Shown piece after piece: positions 8,586-17,095 of a stretch of DNA of 38,099 nucleotides. The stretch covers positions 1-38,099 of the forward strand of contig SVLW01000018.1 in the NCBI GenBank assembly GCA_015067705.1, in the 5' to 3' direction. Numbering within the stretch: position 1 is the first letter of the stretch; every line of letters starts with the position of its first letter. A model generated the notes under the pieces. It ran no database searches. It was not told the DNA's origin and was given only the letters and a program-made list of their open reading frames with translations. This stretch comes from Oscillospiraceae bacterium (GTDB lineage: Bacteria > Bacillota > Clostridia > Oscillospirales > QAMX01). Made by a program: the position numbers and the translations under genes.

Positions 8586-9683
8586 TCAGTCTTCCTTGGT
8601 CTGGTTTAAGAGCCAGGACATGATGCCGTATTCGTTTTTGTAGGTGGGGATCCAGCTGGCGTGGTTCTCGCTGAAGAGTCTCGGGTAGGGCAGGTCGGGG
8701 GTGATGGCCACGTCGTACTTTTCAAGATCCTCCGGGGAGAAGAGGGTCAGGTGGGCGTTGTTGTTGCCGATGTCGCGGAGATTCATGACGGCGTCCACCA
8801 GATATTTGTGACGGTAAAGGGTGTGGTCGATATAGGCGGAGGTGACCCACACGGGACGGTTCATGGTCTTGAGGATCGCAAAGGTCTCCGGCGTCATAGT
8901 GGGGCAAACCGGCACGCAGGCGGCGAAGAGATCGCTGCCCACGCTCATAGCGCGGATGGTGCCTGCGCCGCCCATGGACATACCGGTGACGTAAATGCGC
9001 TTGCCGTCCACCTTACCCTCGGCCACCATGCGGCGGATGATATCGCACACCAGGCCCAGATAGTCGCGGCTCCAGCCATAACCCGGGACATTGTTCATAT
9101 CACTGGAGGCAAAGCTGCGGTTCATGTTCATCTTCCGCATATCCCGGCGGGCCTCCACGCACATGGGCGCCATGACGTAGAGATCCGGATAGTCCTCGGC
9201 AAAGTTCACGGGGCCGTAGTCCGTGCGGATGTGCTTTTCGTTGTCCCGCTCGCCCTCATAGCCGCCGTTGCCGCCGCCGTGGAGGAAAAGGATCATGGGA
9301 CGGGGGCCCTTTGCCTCGGGAGTATAGAGACGATACATGACGCGGCCCTCTTCGATGCGGGCAAACTTGTCGTCCATGGTGCGGGTGTGCATGGTGATAT
9401 CGGCCTTCTCATAGGTCTGGCCAGCCACAGTGATGGCATAGTCGGCGCGGGTGTTGAAGGGCTGCACCTCGATCTTCAAAAGGCCGTCCTCCACCTTTAC
9501 ATCCAGCACTTCGCCGGGGGCAACGCCGCGGGTTTCCTTCAGATAGCGGCTCTTGTCGGACTCTACCGTGGGGCCGGAGACCGCAATCGCATCCTTTGCC
9601 GGTGCCTCGCCCTCCCAGGGCAGCTCAAAACGGGAAATTTCCTGGCCAGACCAGGCAATGCATCCATAAGCATCCATTTTCAT
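8586..9683 (-). CDS. Alpha/beta-hydrolase esterase (predicted peptidase/feruloyl-type esterase family)
   Basis: The 365-residue protein has an N-terminal beta-rich region (~1-110) followed by an alpha/beta-hydrolase core. Visible motifs are the oxyanion-hole HGGGNGG (~134), the nucleophile elbow GMSMGG (serine ~234) and a late histidine in ENHASW (~340). This layout matches COG4099-type esterases, a group that includes acetyl-xylan and cinnamoyl esterases. There is no signal peptide with this start, so it probably acts on imported oligosaccharide or aryl esters; that is inference. The start at 9683 (MKMDAYG) has AAGGAG upstream; the frame stays open to 9947 but that part lies upstream of the promoter. 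It is divergent from the glucosidase-like gene. Confidence 0.8.
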   Translation of the reverse strand: MKMDAYGCIAWSGQEISRFELPWEGEAPAKDAIAVSGPTVESDKSRYLKETRGVAPGEVLDVKVEDGLLKIEVQPFNTRADYAITVAGQTYEKADITMHTRTMDDKFARIEEGRVMYRLYTPEAKGPRPMILFLHGGGNGGYEGERDNEKHIRTDYGPVNFAEDYPDLYVMAPMCVEARRDMRKMNMNRSFASSDMNNVPGYGWSRDYLGLVCDIIRRMVAEGKVDGKRIYVTGMSMGGAGTIRAMSVGSDLFAACVPVCPTMTPETFAILKTMNRPVWVTSAYIDHTLYRHKYLVDAVMNLRDIGNNNAHLTLFSPEDLEKYDVAITPDLPYPRLFSENHASWIPTYKNEYGIMSWLLNQTKED

Positions 9684-9761
9684 TTCTTGGTTCTCCTTTC
9701 TCTTGTTCCGTATCTGTTCTGTCGCCGCGGCCATGACCGCGGCGGGCTTTCCTCTGGGAAT

Positions 9762-9790
9762 AGTGTACCACGGGCTTGGATATTCCGCAA
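9762..9790 (-). promoter_or_regulatory. Promoter of the esterase gene
   Basis: On the minus strand TTGCGG (9790-9785) and TACACT (9767-9762) are 17 bases apart. The leader carries a perfect GCCGCGG/CCGCGGC hairpin at 9724-9743, upstream of the ribosome site. Confidence 0.5.
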
Positions 9791-9888
9791 GAAGATGCGG
9801 AGATATCAAGCGATATTTTAGCAGTTTTACCCAATTTGGCACCAAAATCGGAAAGTCTGTCACAAGATGCCGCGCAGGGCGTTTTTCA

Positions 9889-9917
9889 TTGTACGGCGGC
9901 GGAGAATATGGTAAAAT
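9889..9917 (+). promoter_or_regulatory. Promoter of the glucosidase-like gene
   Basis: TTGTAC (9889-9894) and TAAAAT (9912-9917) are 17 bases apart, and the start codon follows 31 bases later. Confidence 0.5.
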
Positions 9918-9948
9918 CAGGATAGCAAAGGAAAGGACGGTATACACG

Positions 9949-11679
9949 ATGTTTGAAACGAATGCGATTGATCTGACCAGGATCGGCTATGCCCGCCGGG
10001 GCAGTACCTTTTATCTCAGCAAGTGGATGGAAGAGGGAGCCGAGCGGCTTTATATCTGTGCGTCCCTTGCCGGCCTTGACCAGTCCTTCCGCCAGGGGCG
10101 GCTCTTCCCGGTGGTGATCCGTCGGGACGGTGCAGCGCTGCCCTATCATGCCGAGGCCACGCCCGCCTGCGTCACACTGACATTTGACGGCGGTTCCGCC
10201 CGCCTGTGTATGCAGGAGGATAATATCCTTCGCATGGAGGCCGACGGGGCCGAGGTGGTGCTCTCCCCGGATCTGGCGCCCCATGAGATCGCCAAAACCC
10301 GCAATGACGGCAGCTGGGAAGTGCTGATGAATCCGGTGCCGAAGCTTTTGCTCTGCCCGGTCGTGGGCGAGATGGAGGTCACCACCGGCTTTAATGTCAT
10401 CAACAGTGTGCCGGAGGACACGGCATTCACCTTCCGCCCGGACGAGGATGGTCATCTGGATCTGGCCATTCATCTCTATCTCTCCAATGGCTGGCGCATG
10501 AAGCAGTATCCCGCGTTCCAGCGCGTGGTGGACGAAACCGTGCAGGACTTCGCGGACTATCTTGCCACGGTGCCCGCCATGGGCGAGGAATTCTCGGACG
10601 CCCGCATCCTCTCCTCCTATCTCATCTGGTCCCACATTCTCTATATTGACGATCTGCCCATTATTTACATGAACCGCGGCGTCCATCGCTGCACCTCCAA
10701 CTGGCAGCAGTGCTATCACGCCATGGGGCAGTACCAAAATCCCCGCTTCGCCTGGGAGCTTCTCTTATCCATGTTCCGGTATCAGGACGAATTCGGGATG
10801 CTGCCGGATATGATCACCGACGCCACCCGCAGCTTTGGCGGCACTAAGCCGCCCTTCCACGGCGTGGCCCTGGAATTTCTGAAAGCCTACACCGATTTCT
10901 CCTTTGCCTCCCGGCGGGAGCTGAACACCCTCTATGACGGACTCTCCAAGTGGGTGTTCTGGTGGATGTCCTATCGGGACACCGACGAGGATGGCATCGT
11001 CCAGTACGACACCGCCGACGAATCCGGATGGGACGACAGCTCTTTCTTCAAAATGGGCGGCCCCACCGCCGCGCCGGATTTGGCCACTTATCTGATCCTT
11101 GCCATGGATAATCTGGCGGATCTGGCCGAGCGTCTGGGCAAGAGCTATGAAAAGCGCGAATGGCGCCGCCGCGCGGACGAGATGCTGCGCCTGACCCTGG
11201 ACTTCTTCTGGGATGGCCAGCGTTTTGCGCCCCGGGTCAGCGGCACCCATGAGCGCGTGGACTGCGGCTCCATCATGTCCTTCATCCCGCTCCTTTTGGG
11301 CAAGCGTCTGCCGGAGGAGATCATTGAAAAGATGACCGCCGCCCTGATGGAAGAGGGCAAGTGGCTCTCCCCTTACGGTCTGGCGGGCGAGCGGATGGAC
11401 AGCGATCATTACCACGAGAGCGGCTGGTCCGCCGGCCCGGTCCTGGGCCCTGCCCAGCTTCTGGTCTGTCTGGGACTGCACTTCGCAGGCCGGGACGAGG
11501 AGGCGAAGGAAGTCTCCCTGCGCTACTGCCGCGCCCTCAAAAACGCCAACTTCCCCATGGTCATGAGTCCCAAGACCGGCCTCGACGTCAGCGAAGGCCG
11601 CTGGGGCGCGAAGTACCCCAACCGCATGGCCTGGACCGCCTGTGTCTTCAACGTGCTGTGCAGCCTCTACTCCCTCTGA
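9949..11679 (+). CDS. Six-hairpin glycoside hydrolase (MGH1/GH63/GH37-like)
   Basis: The 576-residue protein has a beta-rich N-terminal half and, from ~residue 230, an (alpha/alpha)6-type catalytic region. The segments SNWQQCYH, GMLPDMITD, ESGWDDS (~357-363) and HYHESGWSAGP (~485) resemble clan GH-G enzymes. In trehalases and mannosylglycerate or alpha-glucosidases of that clan, the aspartate of an ESGWD motif is the general acid. The product is probably an intracellular glycosidase acting on oligosaccharides; the substrate is not clear. The start at 9949 (MFETNAI) follows GGAAAGGA and lies after the promoter, so longer in-frame starts are rejected. The gene is monocistronic and ends at a strong terminator. 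Confidence 0.8.
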   Translation: MFETNAIDLTRIGYARRGSTFYLSKWMEEGAERLYICASLAGLDQSFRQGRLFPVVIRRDGAALPYHAEATPACVTLTFDGGSARLCMQEDNILRMEADGAEVVLSPDLAPHEIAKTRNDGSWEVLMNPVPKLLLCPVVGEMEVTTGFNVINSVPEDTAFTFRPDEDGHLDLAIHLYLSNGWRMKQYPAFQRVVDETVQDFADYLATVPAMGEEFSDARILSSYLIWSHILYIDDLPIIYMNRGVHRCTSNWQQCYHAMGQYQNPRFAWELLLSMFRYQDEFGMLPDMITDATRSFGGTKPPFHGVALEFLKAYTDFSFASRRELNTLYDGLSKWVFWWMSYRDTDEDGIVQYDTADESGWDDSSFFKMGGPTAAPDLATYLILAMDNLADLAERLGKSYEKREWRRRADEMLRLTLDFFWDGQRFAPRVSGTHERVDCGSIMSFIPLLLGKRLPEEIIEKMTAALMEEGKWLSPYGLAGERMDSDHYHESGWSAGPVLGPAQLLVCLGLHFAGRDEEAKEVSLRYCRALKNANFPMVMSPKTGLDVSEGRWGAKYPNRMAWTACVFNVLCSLYSL

Positions 11680-11684
11680 AACGC

Positions 11685-11722
11685 AAAAAAGCGCCGCAGG
11701 CGATTGCCTGCGGCGCTTTTTT
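11685..11722. terminator. Bidirectional intrinsic terminator
   Basis: Perfect 17-base arms (11685-11701 and 11706-11722) have a GATT loop and begin and end with A6 and T6. It is shared by the two converging genes. Confidence 0.95.
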
Positions 11723-11730
11723 CAGTTCAT

Positions 11731-12912
11731 TTACTTGGCGAAATGCTTCAGGATCACCAGCGGGGAGGTCTTGCTGTTATTGACGTAGGTGATGCCCTTC
11801 GCGGCCACGTCGGCGGCAACGAAGAATTCGTCGTCGGAGAGCTGGCCAAAGCGGAGGATGTTGGGGCTCTCAACGGCCACGCCGTTCATGCTGCCGTGAC
11901 CCTCCACCACGATGCAGCCAAAGGCGCCGTCATCGGCGATGGTGACGGTCTGGCCGGGCAGGATGGTGAGTTCCTTGGCGCTGAAGTGGCCCTCGGTCTC
12001 ATAGACCACCTGCTTCTCAATATAGGCGTCGCAGGCATGGTTCACGATGGGCGGACGGAAATAGTGCTTTTCGTACGCGGGATCCAGATTGGCTTCCCAA
12101 TCGGTCATGTTCACGATATAGTCGAGATCGTCCTGATGCTCCTCCGGCACATTCTCCACCAGAGAATGACGGCCATAGACCTGACCACCGGTGTAGTTTT
12201 CAAACACAGAGTTCACGTCGCTGTTCCACTGGGGCTCATAGGTCAGGACAGATGCCGGGGCGTGCAGCACGCCGGGGGCGGTGTACCAGCCGGTGCCAAG
12301 CGTGACACGATAGGCAACGGAGAGATCCGTGATGTGGTTGTCGGCGATGTCAAAGAGCTCCAGACGCTTTTTGACGTCTTCCTTCGTCACGCCGGGCTTG
12401 AAGCCGAAATAGGTGGCGGGCATGGTGCCCTCGTGGGGGTTATACTGTGCCGGGAAGAAATAGGCCTCCGGCTTTGCATTGCGGCCCACCTTGGCGGCGT
12501 CCTCTGCCTTTAAGTGCATATGGAAGAAGAGTGCCTCGTTATAGTCAAAGAACTTGGCAAACATGGGCCAGGTGCCGTGCTTGGCAAACACATCCTCGCC
12601 CACAAGCTCTGCACCCAGCTCCTTCACGAAGTCGGCAAAGAGGATCTTGTCCTCGGGATCGTCGGAGCAGGAGACATAGCTCATGCCCTCGTTTTTCGTG
12701 GCAAGGGGGCCGTTCATGGCCTCCACCACAGAGGAGAACCAACGCTCCTTAATGGCTCCGCGCTCCATACCGAAGGCGAAGTAATCATCGGGATGCAGAC
12801 GCATCCGGCGACCGGCGGTGCCGAAGGGACGGGGAACGAAGTTGGGAACCATGCGGAGGATTCCGCCGTTTTCCGCAAATACTTTTCTGATCTTTGCAGT
12901 CATATCACTCAT
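11731..12912 (-). CDS. Mannose-6-phosphate isomerase-like cupin protein
   Basis: The 393-residue protein resembles class I phosphomannose isomerases. It has a first cupin with HMH (~131), a KPE glutamate (~148) and a GVLHAP histidine (~216), the pattern of the zinc ligands in that family. The following YEPQWNSDVNSVFENY segment corresponds to the conserved EIQQNSD region, and a second cupin-like half follows. A sugar or sugar-phosphate isomerase is likely, but the first ligand is His instead of the usual Gln and the usual QVHPDD motif is absent, so the substrate may differ. The start at 12912 has AAGGAG 13 bases before it; a second ATG three codons later is further from it. The gene is divergent from GH43. 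Confidence 0.7.
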   Translation of the reverse strand: MSDMTAKIRKVFAENGGILRMVPNFVPRPFGTAGRRMRLHPDDYFAFGMERGAIKERWFSSVVEAMNGPLATKNEGMSYVSCSDDPEDKILFADFVKELGAELVGEDVFAKHGTWPMFAKFFDYNEALFFHMHLKAEDAAKVGRNAKPEAYFFPAQYNPHEGTMPATYFGFKPGVTKEDVKKRLELFDIADNHITDLSVAYRVTLGTGWYTAPGVLHAPASVLTYEPQWNSDVNSVFENYTGGQVYGRHSLVENVPEEHQDDLDYIVNMTDWEANLDPAYEKHYFRPPIVNHACDAYIEKQVVYETEGHFSAKELTILPGQTVTIADDGAFGCIVVEGHGSMNGVAVESPNILRFGQLSDDEFFVAADVAAKGITYVNNSKTSPLVILKHFAK

Positions 12913-12954
12913 AAATAGAAAACGCTCCTTTCCGAAAATCGTTTCGCTGTATTC

Positions 12955-12983
12955 ATTATGACAGATTTTGCTTCGTTTGAAAA
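12955..12983 (-). promoter_or_regulatory. Possible promoter of the cupin gene
   Basis: On the minus strand CATAAT (12960-12955) is a good -10 box. The -35 box at the right distance, TTTTCA (12983-12978), is weak. Confidence 0.4.
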
Positions 12984-13060
12984 GGCTTTTGGAAAAGAAA
13001 CCGATATTTTCCCAGTCTTTCCGGATGGTACAAAAATCGATATGAATTTTCAGAAGAGAA

Positions 13061-13090
13061 TTGTCAAAGCGGGCGGATCCATGCTATACT
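13061..13090 (+). promoter_or_regulatory. Promoter of the GH43 gene
   Basis: TTGTCA (13061-13066) and TATACT (13085-13090) are 18 bases apart, 39 bases before the start codon. Confidence 0.6.
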
Positions 13091-13129
13091 GGAAAAAAAG
13101 CCAAAACCGGCACAAAAGGAGGAACCTCC

Positions 13130-14632
13130 ATGCAGATCATCAACCCTGTGATCTGGGCGGATTATCCCGATCCCGATCTCATCCGTGTGGGCGACGCCTA
13201 TTACATGGTCTCCACCACCATGTTCTTCATGCCCGGCGGCCCCATTCTCAAGTCCTATGACCTGGTGCACTGGGAAATCGTCAGCTATATCTTCGACAAG
13301 ATCGAAGGTTATGAGACCAATGTGGGCGCGGGCTATGGCCGCGGCCAGTGGGCCACCAGCCTGCGGGAGTATCACGGCAAGTTCTATGCCTTCTTCACCT
13401 GTCTCGATCTGAAAAAAACCTTCCTCTACTGTACCGATGATATCGAGCGGTCGGGCTGGGACCGTATCGACTTCGACGGGATGTACCACGATGCTTCCCT
13501 GCTCTTCGTGGAGGATCGCGGCTATCTCTTCTATCAGAAGGGCGGCGCCGGCGACGTGTGGCTGGCGGAGTGGAAGGAAGATATGTCCGGCTTTGTCCCG
13601 GGCAGCGACCGCATGATCTTCTCCCCGCCCAGCGAGGGCATGGCCCTTCGCTGTGAGGGCTGCCGCGGACTTTATAAAGACGGCTATATTTACCTCTTCT
13701 TTATCGATATCCCCAAGGGCGGCGGCCGCCGGGAATGGGTCTATCGCGCAAAAGACGTGGATGGCCCCTACGAGTCCCGTCTCATCGCCGACTCCACCTG
13801 TGATATGTGGAATATCGGCGTGGCCCAGGGTATGCCCATCGACACGCCGGAGGGCGACTGGTACATGATCCTCTTCGGCGACTGCGGCTCTGTCGGCCGC
13901 CTGCCCTTCCTGTTCCCGCTTAGTTGGGAGGATGGCTGGCCCGTGGTGGGCGGCGGCGCAGGGATGCGCCGGGACTATGACCTGCCCCTCCGGGACGCCG
14001 GACGGAAGCCCATGATCTATTCCGACGACTTCAACCGCGCCGAAAACACCCTGCCCTTCTTCTGGCAGTGGAATCACACGCCGGATGACAGCCTCTGGAG
14101 CCTGACGGAGCGCGCCGGTTGGCTGCGCCTGCAGGCCAGCCCCGCCGCAGAACTGATGACCGCGAAAAACACCCTGACCCAGCGCACCTGCGGCCCCACC
14201 TGCTCCTTTACCGTGGAGCTGGACGTATCCGCACTGGCCCCCGGCGGCCGTGCGGGACTTGCCGCCCTCCAGTGGGACTGCGCCATGGTGGGCGTACGCG
14301 GGAATGCCGATGGCTCCCGCAGTCTCTTCACCGCCCGCCGAGAGGAAGGCGATCCCCGCATGGGCCCCGCCACCGCCCAGACCGACCGCTGGGAAGCACC
14401 GCTTGCCGCCGACACCCTCACCCTCCGGGCAGACTTCGACTTCCGCCAGGGCATCGACACCGTGCAGTTCTCCTATCGCCTGCCGGACGGCGAATGGCTC
14501 CCCTGCGGAGAGCCCATGGTGACCCACTTCAACCTCCGCTATTTCTGCGGCACCCGCGCCGCCCTCTTCTGCTACGGCGCAGGCCAGGCAGACTTCCGCA
14601 ATTTCACCGCGGAACAGGAAATCTGGAACTGA
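13130..14632 (+). CDS. GH43 beta-xylosidase / alpha-L-arabinofuranosidase
   Basis: The 500-residue enzyme is a GH43 five-blade propeller (~1-300) with a C-terminal beta-sandwich of the xylosidase type (~310-500). The three GH43 carboxylates are visible: base Asp14 in DYPDPD, pKa-tuning Asp121 in MYHDAS and general acid Glu176 in RCEGC. Such enzymes remove xylose or arabinose from xylo-oligosaccharides. There is no signal peptide, so cytoplasmic action on imported oligosaccharides is likely. The start at 13130 has AGGAGG seven bases upstream; the frame extends to 13061, but that lies inside the promoter. It is monocistronic. Confidence 0.9.
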   Translation: MQIINPVIWADYPDPDLIRVGDAYYMVSTTMFFMPGGPILKSYDLVHWEIVSYIFDKIEGYETNVGAGYGRGQWATSLREYHGKFYAFFTCLDLKKTFLYCTDDIERSGWDRIDFDGMYHDASLLFVEDRGYLFYQKGGAGDVWLAEWKEDMSGFVPGSDRMIFSPPSEGMALRCEGCRGLYKDGYIYLFFIDIPKGGGRREWVYRAKDVDGPYESRLIADSTCDMWNIGVAQGMPIDTPEGDWYMILFGDCGSVGRLPFLFPLSWEDGWPVVGGGAGMRRDYDLPLRDAGRKPMIYSDDFNRAENTLPFFWQWNHTPDDSLWSLTERAGWLRLQASPAAELMTAKNTLTQRTCGPTCSFTVELDVSALAPGGRAGLAALQWDCAMVGVRGNADGSRSLFTARREEGDPRMGPATAQTDRWEAPLAADTLTLRADFDFRQGIDTVQFSYRLPDGEWLPCGEPMVTHFNLRYFCGTRAALFCYGAGQADFRNFTAEQEIWN

Positions 14633-14648
14633 ATCAATATATTCTCAC

Positions 14649-14686
14649 CGCCCCAGAGGAAATCCTCCGGGGCGATTTTCTTTTTT
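14649..14686 (+). terminator. Intrinsic terminator after GH43
   Basis: A 12-bp stem with one mismatch (14649-14660 with 14663-14674) is followed by ATTTTCTTTTTT. Its T-run touches the first of the XRE operators. Confidence 0.85.
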
Positions 14687-14750
14687 GCAAAGTACACTTG
14701 ACAAATTATGCAAAGCGTGCTATGCTGATTATGCAAAGCAAACTTTGCAT
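14685..14750 (+). promoter_or_regulatory. Three tandem operator-like sites, 23-bp period
   Basis: TGCAAAG occurs at 14686, 14709 and 14732, exactly 23 bases apart. The last site is a perfect palindrome, ATGCAAAG-CAAA-CTTTGCAT (14731-14750). The middle site (14708-14727) and the first (14685-14704) keep the left half and match 5 of 8 bases in the right half with the same four-base spacer. They cover the -35 box, the spacer/-10 box and the transcription start region, as expected for autorepression by the XRE protein encoded next. Confidence 0.8.
14698..14726 (+). promoter_or_regulatory. Promoter of the XRE/membrane protein operon
   Basis: TTGACA (14698-14703) and TATGCT (14721-14726) are 17 bases apart, embedded in the operator array. 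Confidence 0.82.
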
Positions 14751-14771
14751 CACGAGAAAGGAGGACGTGAT

Positions 14772-14984
14772 ATGCAGACTCGCATCCGGGAGCTGCGGAA
14801 GGCGCGTAAGCTCTCTCAGGAGGAACTGGCCGAGGCCGTGGGCACTACGCGGCAGACCATCACCTCCATCGAGGTGGGCAAGTACACCGCGTCCCTGCCC
14901 CTGGCCTATAAAATCGCCCGCTATTTCGGGCTGAGCATTGAAGAAGTATTCGATTTTTCAGAATGGGAGGACGACCATGAATAA
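14772..14984 (+). CDS. Small XRE-family transcriptional regulator
   Basis: The 70-residue protein is almost entirely one Cro/C1 helix-turn-helix domain (RELRKARKLSQEELAEAVG, TRQTITSIEVGKY). It has no ligand domain, so it probably binds DNA as a dimer and its activity is set through a partner. The start at 14772 follows AAGGAGG. The coding region overlaps the next gene by eight bases. This small XRE plus membrane protein arrangement is common in Firmicutes. The palindromes just upstream are the likely autoregulatory sites. Confidence 0.92.
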   Translation: MQTRIRELRKARKLSQEELAEAVGTTRQTITSIEVGKYTASLPLAYKIARYFGLSIEEVFDFSEWEDDHE

Positions 14985-15426
14985 GTTCCGTGACAAATTG
15001 GTGATCCAGAATATCTGCATCGCTTTTTACTGTTTTCTCCTGACGGTGGTATCCATGCTGGGTGCCCTGGGCATTTTTACGCCGGTGGGCAACGCCCGTT
15101 GGGGCGATTTCTGGAACGGCATGCTGACCGGCGCCAGCTTTGGCGTCATCGGCGTGATGCTGGCCTTCCTCGTCCGGAATATCCTGGCGCTCCGCAGGGA
15201 AGAACGCCTCAAAAAACTCTACATCCGCGAGAATGACGAACGCACCCGGGCCATCTGGACGGATGCCCGCCGCACCGCATATCAGGTCATGGTTCTTGCC
15301 CAATTGCTCGCTGGCCTCATCGCCGGTTATTTCAGTATCACCGTATGCATCACCCTGGTCGCCTCTTCTACGGTGTCCAGTTTTGTGGGACTGGGATTTG
15401 TGCTTTACTATTCCCTGAAATATTAA
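14977..15426 (+). CDS. Membrane protein partner of the XRE regulator
   Basis: The 149-residue protein has four predicted hydrophobic helices (~10-32, ~48-66, ~100-120, ~122-142). The loop between the second and third holds the YIRENDERT motif, which is typical of DUF2178/DUF6442-like proteins encoded beside small XRE regulators. The function is unknown; sequestering or controlling the regulator at the membrane is possible. The start at 14977 lies inside the regulator gene, so translation is coupled. Confidence 0.8.
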   Translation: MNKFRDKLVIQNICIAFYCFLLTVVSMLGALGIFTPVGNARWGDFWNGMLTGASFGVIGVMLAFLVRNILALRREERLKKLYIRENDERTRAIWTDARRTAYQVMVLAQLLAGLIAGYFSITVCITLVASSTVSSFVGLGFVLYYSLKY

Positions 15427-15460
15427 CGTCCGGGATCCCCCGCCGATCGCTTCCATACCA

Positions 15461-15485
15461 CCCCGCCATGCATGACATGGCGGGG
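15461..15485. other. Hairpin without a T-run after the XRE operon
   Basis: CCCCGCCATG (15461-15470) pairs with CATGGCGGGG (15476-15485) around CATGA. No clear T-run follows, so it is a poor intrinsic terminator. It abuts the next promoter and could be an operator. Confidence 0.5.
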
Positions 15486-15489
15486 CGAC

Positions 15490-15518
15490 TTGCATTTTGT
15501 GGAAAAAAGGGGTATGCT
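15490..15518 (+). promoter_or_regulatory. Promoter of the MATE gene
   Basis: TTGCAT (15490-15495) and TATGCT (15513-15518) are 17 bases apart, and the start codon is 33 bases later. Confidence 0.6.
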
Positions 15519-15551
15519 ATAGAGGAAAGAACGATTAGGAGGGTATCCGTT

Positions 15552-16928
15552 TTGAGAAAGAGCAGCACCAATTTGACTACCGGAAACATCACAAAGCAGA
15601 TCTTACTGTTTGCCATCCCCATTTTCGTGGGACAGCTGTTCCAGACGCTTTATAACAGCGTGGACGCCATTGTAGTGGGCAATGCCGTGGGCACCACGGC
15701 TCTGGCCGCCGTATCCGCCAGTGCGGACATTTCCCATCTCCTGGTGGGATTCTTCACCGGTCTCTCCACCGGTGCCGGCGTGCTGTTCGCCCGCAGCTTT
15801 GGCGCAGGCGATCACAAGAAGCTCCATAACGCCATCCACACCACCATCACGTTTTCCCTGATCCTGGGCACGCTCATTGCTGCGCTGGGTATCATTTGCT
15901 CCCCCCTGCTTTTGCGGATCGTGGATTGTCCCGCGGACGTCTATGAGGAGGCGCTTCTTTATCTCCGGGTCTATCTCATCGGCGTGCTGTTTACGGCGCT
16001 TTATAACGTGGGCGCCGGTGTGCTGCGTGCCGTGGGCGACTCCCGCAATCCCCTTTACTTCCTGGTGATCTCCAGTGTCACCAATATCGTACTGGACGTG
16101 TTGCTGGTAGTGGTGCTGCCTCTGGGCGTCATCGGCGCGGCGCTGGCCACCGTCATTTCCCAGTTTGTCAGCGTGTTCCTGGTGGTACGCAAGATGCTGC
16201 GCACCACGGACGTCTATCGTCTGATCCTCCGGGATCTCCACATCGACCGGAAGCTCCTCTTTGAGGTACTGGATCTGGGCATCCCCGCCGCCATCCAGGC
16301 CAGCCTCATTTCCATCTCCAATCTCTTCGTCACCCGCTATATCAACAGCTTCGGCTCCGCCGCCATGGCGGGCATCGGCGCCGCCAAGAAGATCGACCGC
16401 TTCGCCGGTATGGTGGCGCAGTCCCTGGGTCTGGCCACCTCCACCTTCGTGGGCCAGAACGTGGGCGCAAAGCGATTCGACCGGGCCTTCCAGGGCATCC
16501 GCATCTGTCTCCTCTCCGCGTTCCTCTATGTCGCCGTGGTGGGCACCCTGATCTACTATAACGCCGAGACCCTCACCCGGGTCTTTACCAACGACCAGGA
16601 GGCCATCAGCTTTGGCGTCGCCATGATCACCACCATGATCCCGCTTTATTTCTTCCAGGCCTGCAACCAGATCTTCGCCAATGCAGTCCGCGGCTTTGGC
16701 AAGAGCCGCGTGGTCATGTTCTGCTCCATCGGCGGCATGATCGTCTGCCGCCAGATCTTCCTGGCCATCACCATGCATATCGACTGGAACGTGCGGAATA
16801 TCTATTATGGCTATCCGCTGGGCTGGGCCTGTGCGGCCATCGCCGTGTTCGTCTATTATCTCTTCGCGATCCGCCGGCACTATCCGGAGGAGGCGCGCAT
16901 CCGTCTCCCCTTCCGCAAAAATGCATAA
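15552..16928 (+). CDS. MATE family efflux transporter
   Basis: The protein has 458 residues, the usual MATE length, with about 12 hydrophobic helices and two MatE halves. The opening TTGNITKQILLFAIPIFVGQLFQTLYNSVDAIVVG is diagnostic (residues ~8-45). MATE proteins export drugs or metabolites by Na+ or H+ antiport. The start is a TTG at 15552: AGGAGGG (15537-15543) lies eight bases before it, no ATG or GTG is better placed, and the longer in-frame start lies upstream of the promoter. No regulator gene for it is adjacent; the XRE pair is in a separate unit. Confidence 0.92.
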   Translation: MRKSSTNLTTGNITKQILLFAIPIFVGQLFQTLYNSVDAIVVGNAVGTTALAAVSASADISHLLVGFFTGLSTGAGVLFARSFGAGDHKKLHNAIHTTITFSLILGTLIAALGIICSPLLLRIVDCPADVYEEALLYLRVYLIGVLFTALYNVGAGVLRAVGDSRNPLYFLVISSVTNIVLDVLLVVVLPLGVIGAALATVISQFVSVFLVVRKMLRTTDVYRLILRDLHIDRKLLFEVLDLGIPAAIQASLISISNLFVTRYINSFGSAAMAGIGAAKKIDRFAGMVAQSLGLATSTFVGQNVGAKRFDRAFQGIRICLLSAFLYVAVVGTLIYYNAETLTRVFTNDQEAISFGVAMITTMIPLYFFQACNQIFANAVRGFGKSRVVMFCSIGGMIVCRQIFLAITMHIDWNVRNIYYGYPLGWACAAIAVFVYYLFAIRRHYPEEARIRLPFRKNA

Positions 16929-16934
16929 GTCTAG

Positions 16935-16971
16935 CGGCAGCAGGTTCATTCTGCTGCCGTTTGCGCTTTTT
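16935..16971 (+). terminator. Weak intrinsic terminator after MATE
   Basis: CGGCAGCAG (16935-16943) pairs with CTGCTGCCG (16951-16959), followed by TTTGCGCTTTTT. Confidence 0.6.
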
Positions 16972-17028
16972 GCACGATGGATGCTGCAGGAATTTCCCCA
17001 AACTCCTGCAACATGACAAGGAGTTCCA

Positions 17029-17057
17029 TTGACAAGTGCCCCCGGAACGTATATGAT
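17029..17057 (+). promoter_or_regulatory. Promoter of the first type-B carboxylesterase
   Basis: TTGACA (17029-17034) and TATGAT (17052-17057) are 17 bases apart. Confidence 0.75.
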
Positions 17058-17095
17058 GAAATCATCAAACAAAACTTTTTCGAGGAGGATCTATC

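Noticed and set aside
9684-9947. 88-residue N-terminal extension of the esterase
   Set aside because: It would cover the promoter and leader hairpin; the start at 9683 has AAGGAG at good spacing.
15603-17072. Open frame of 489 codons antisense to the MATE gene
   Set aside because: Its sequence is dominated by His, Asp, Gly and Gln with no hydrophobic or domain structure; it is an antisense artefact.
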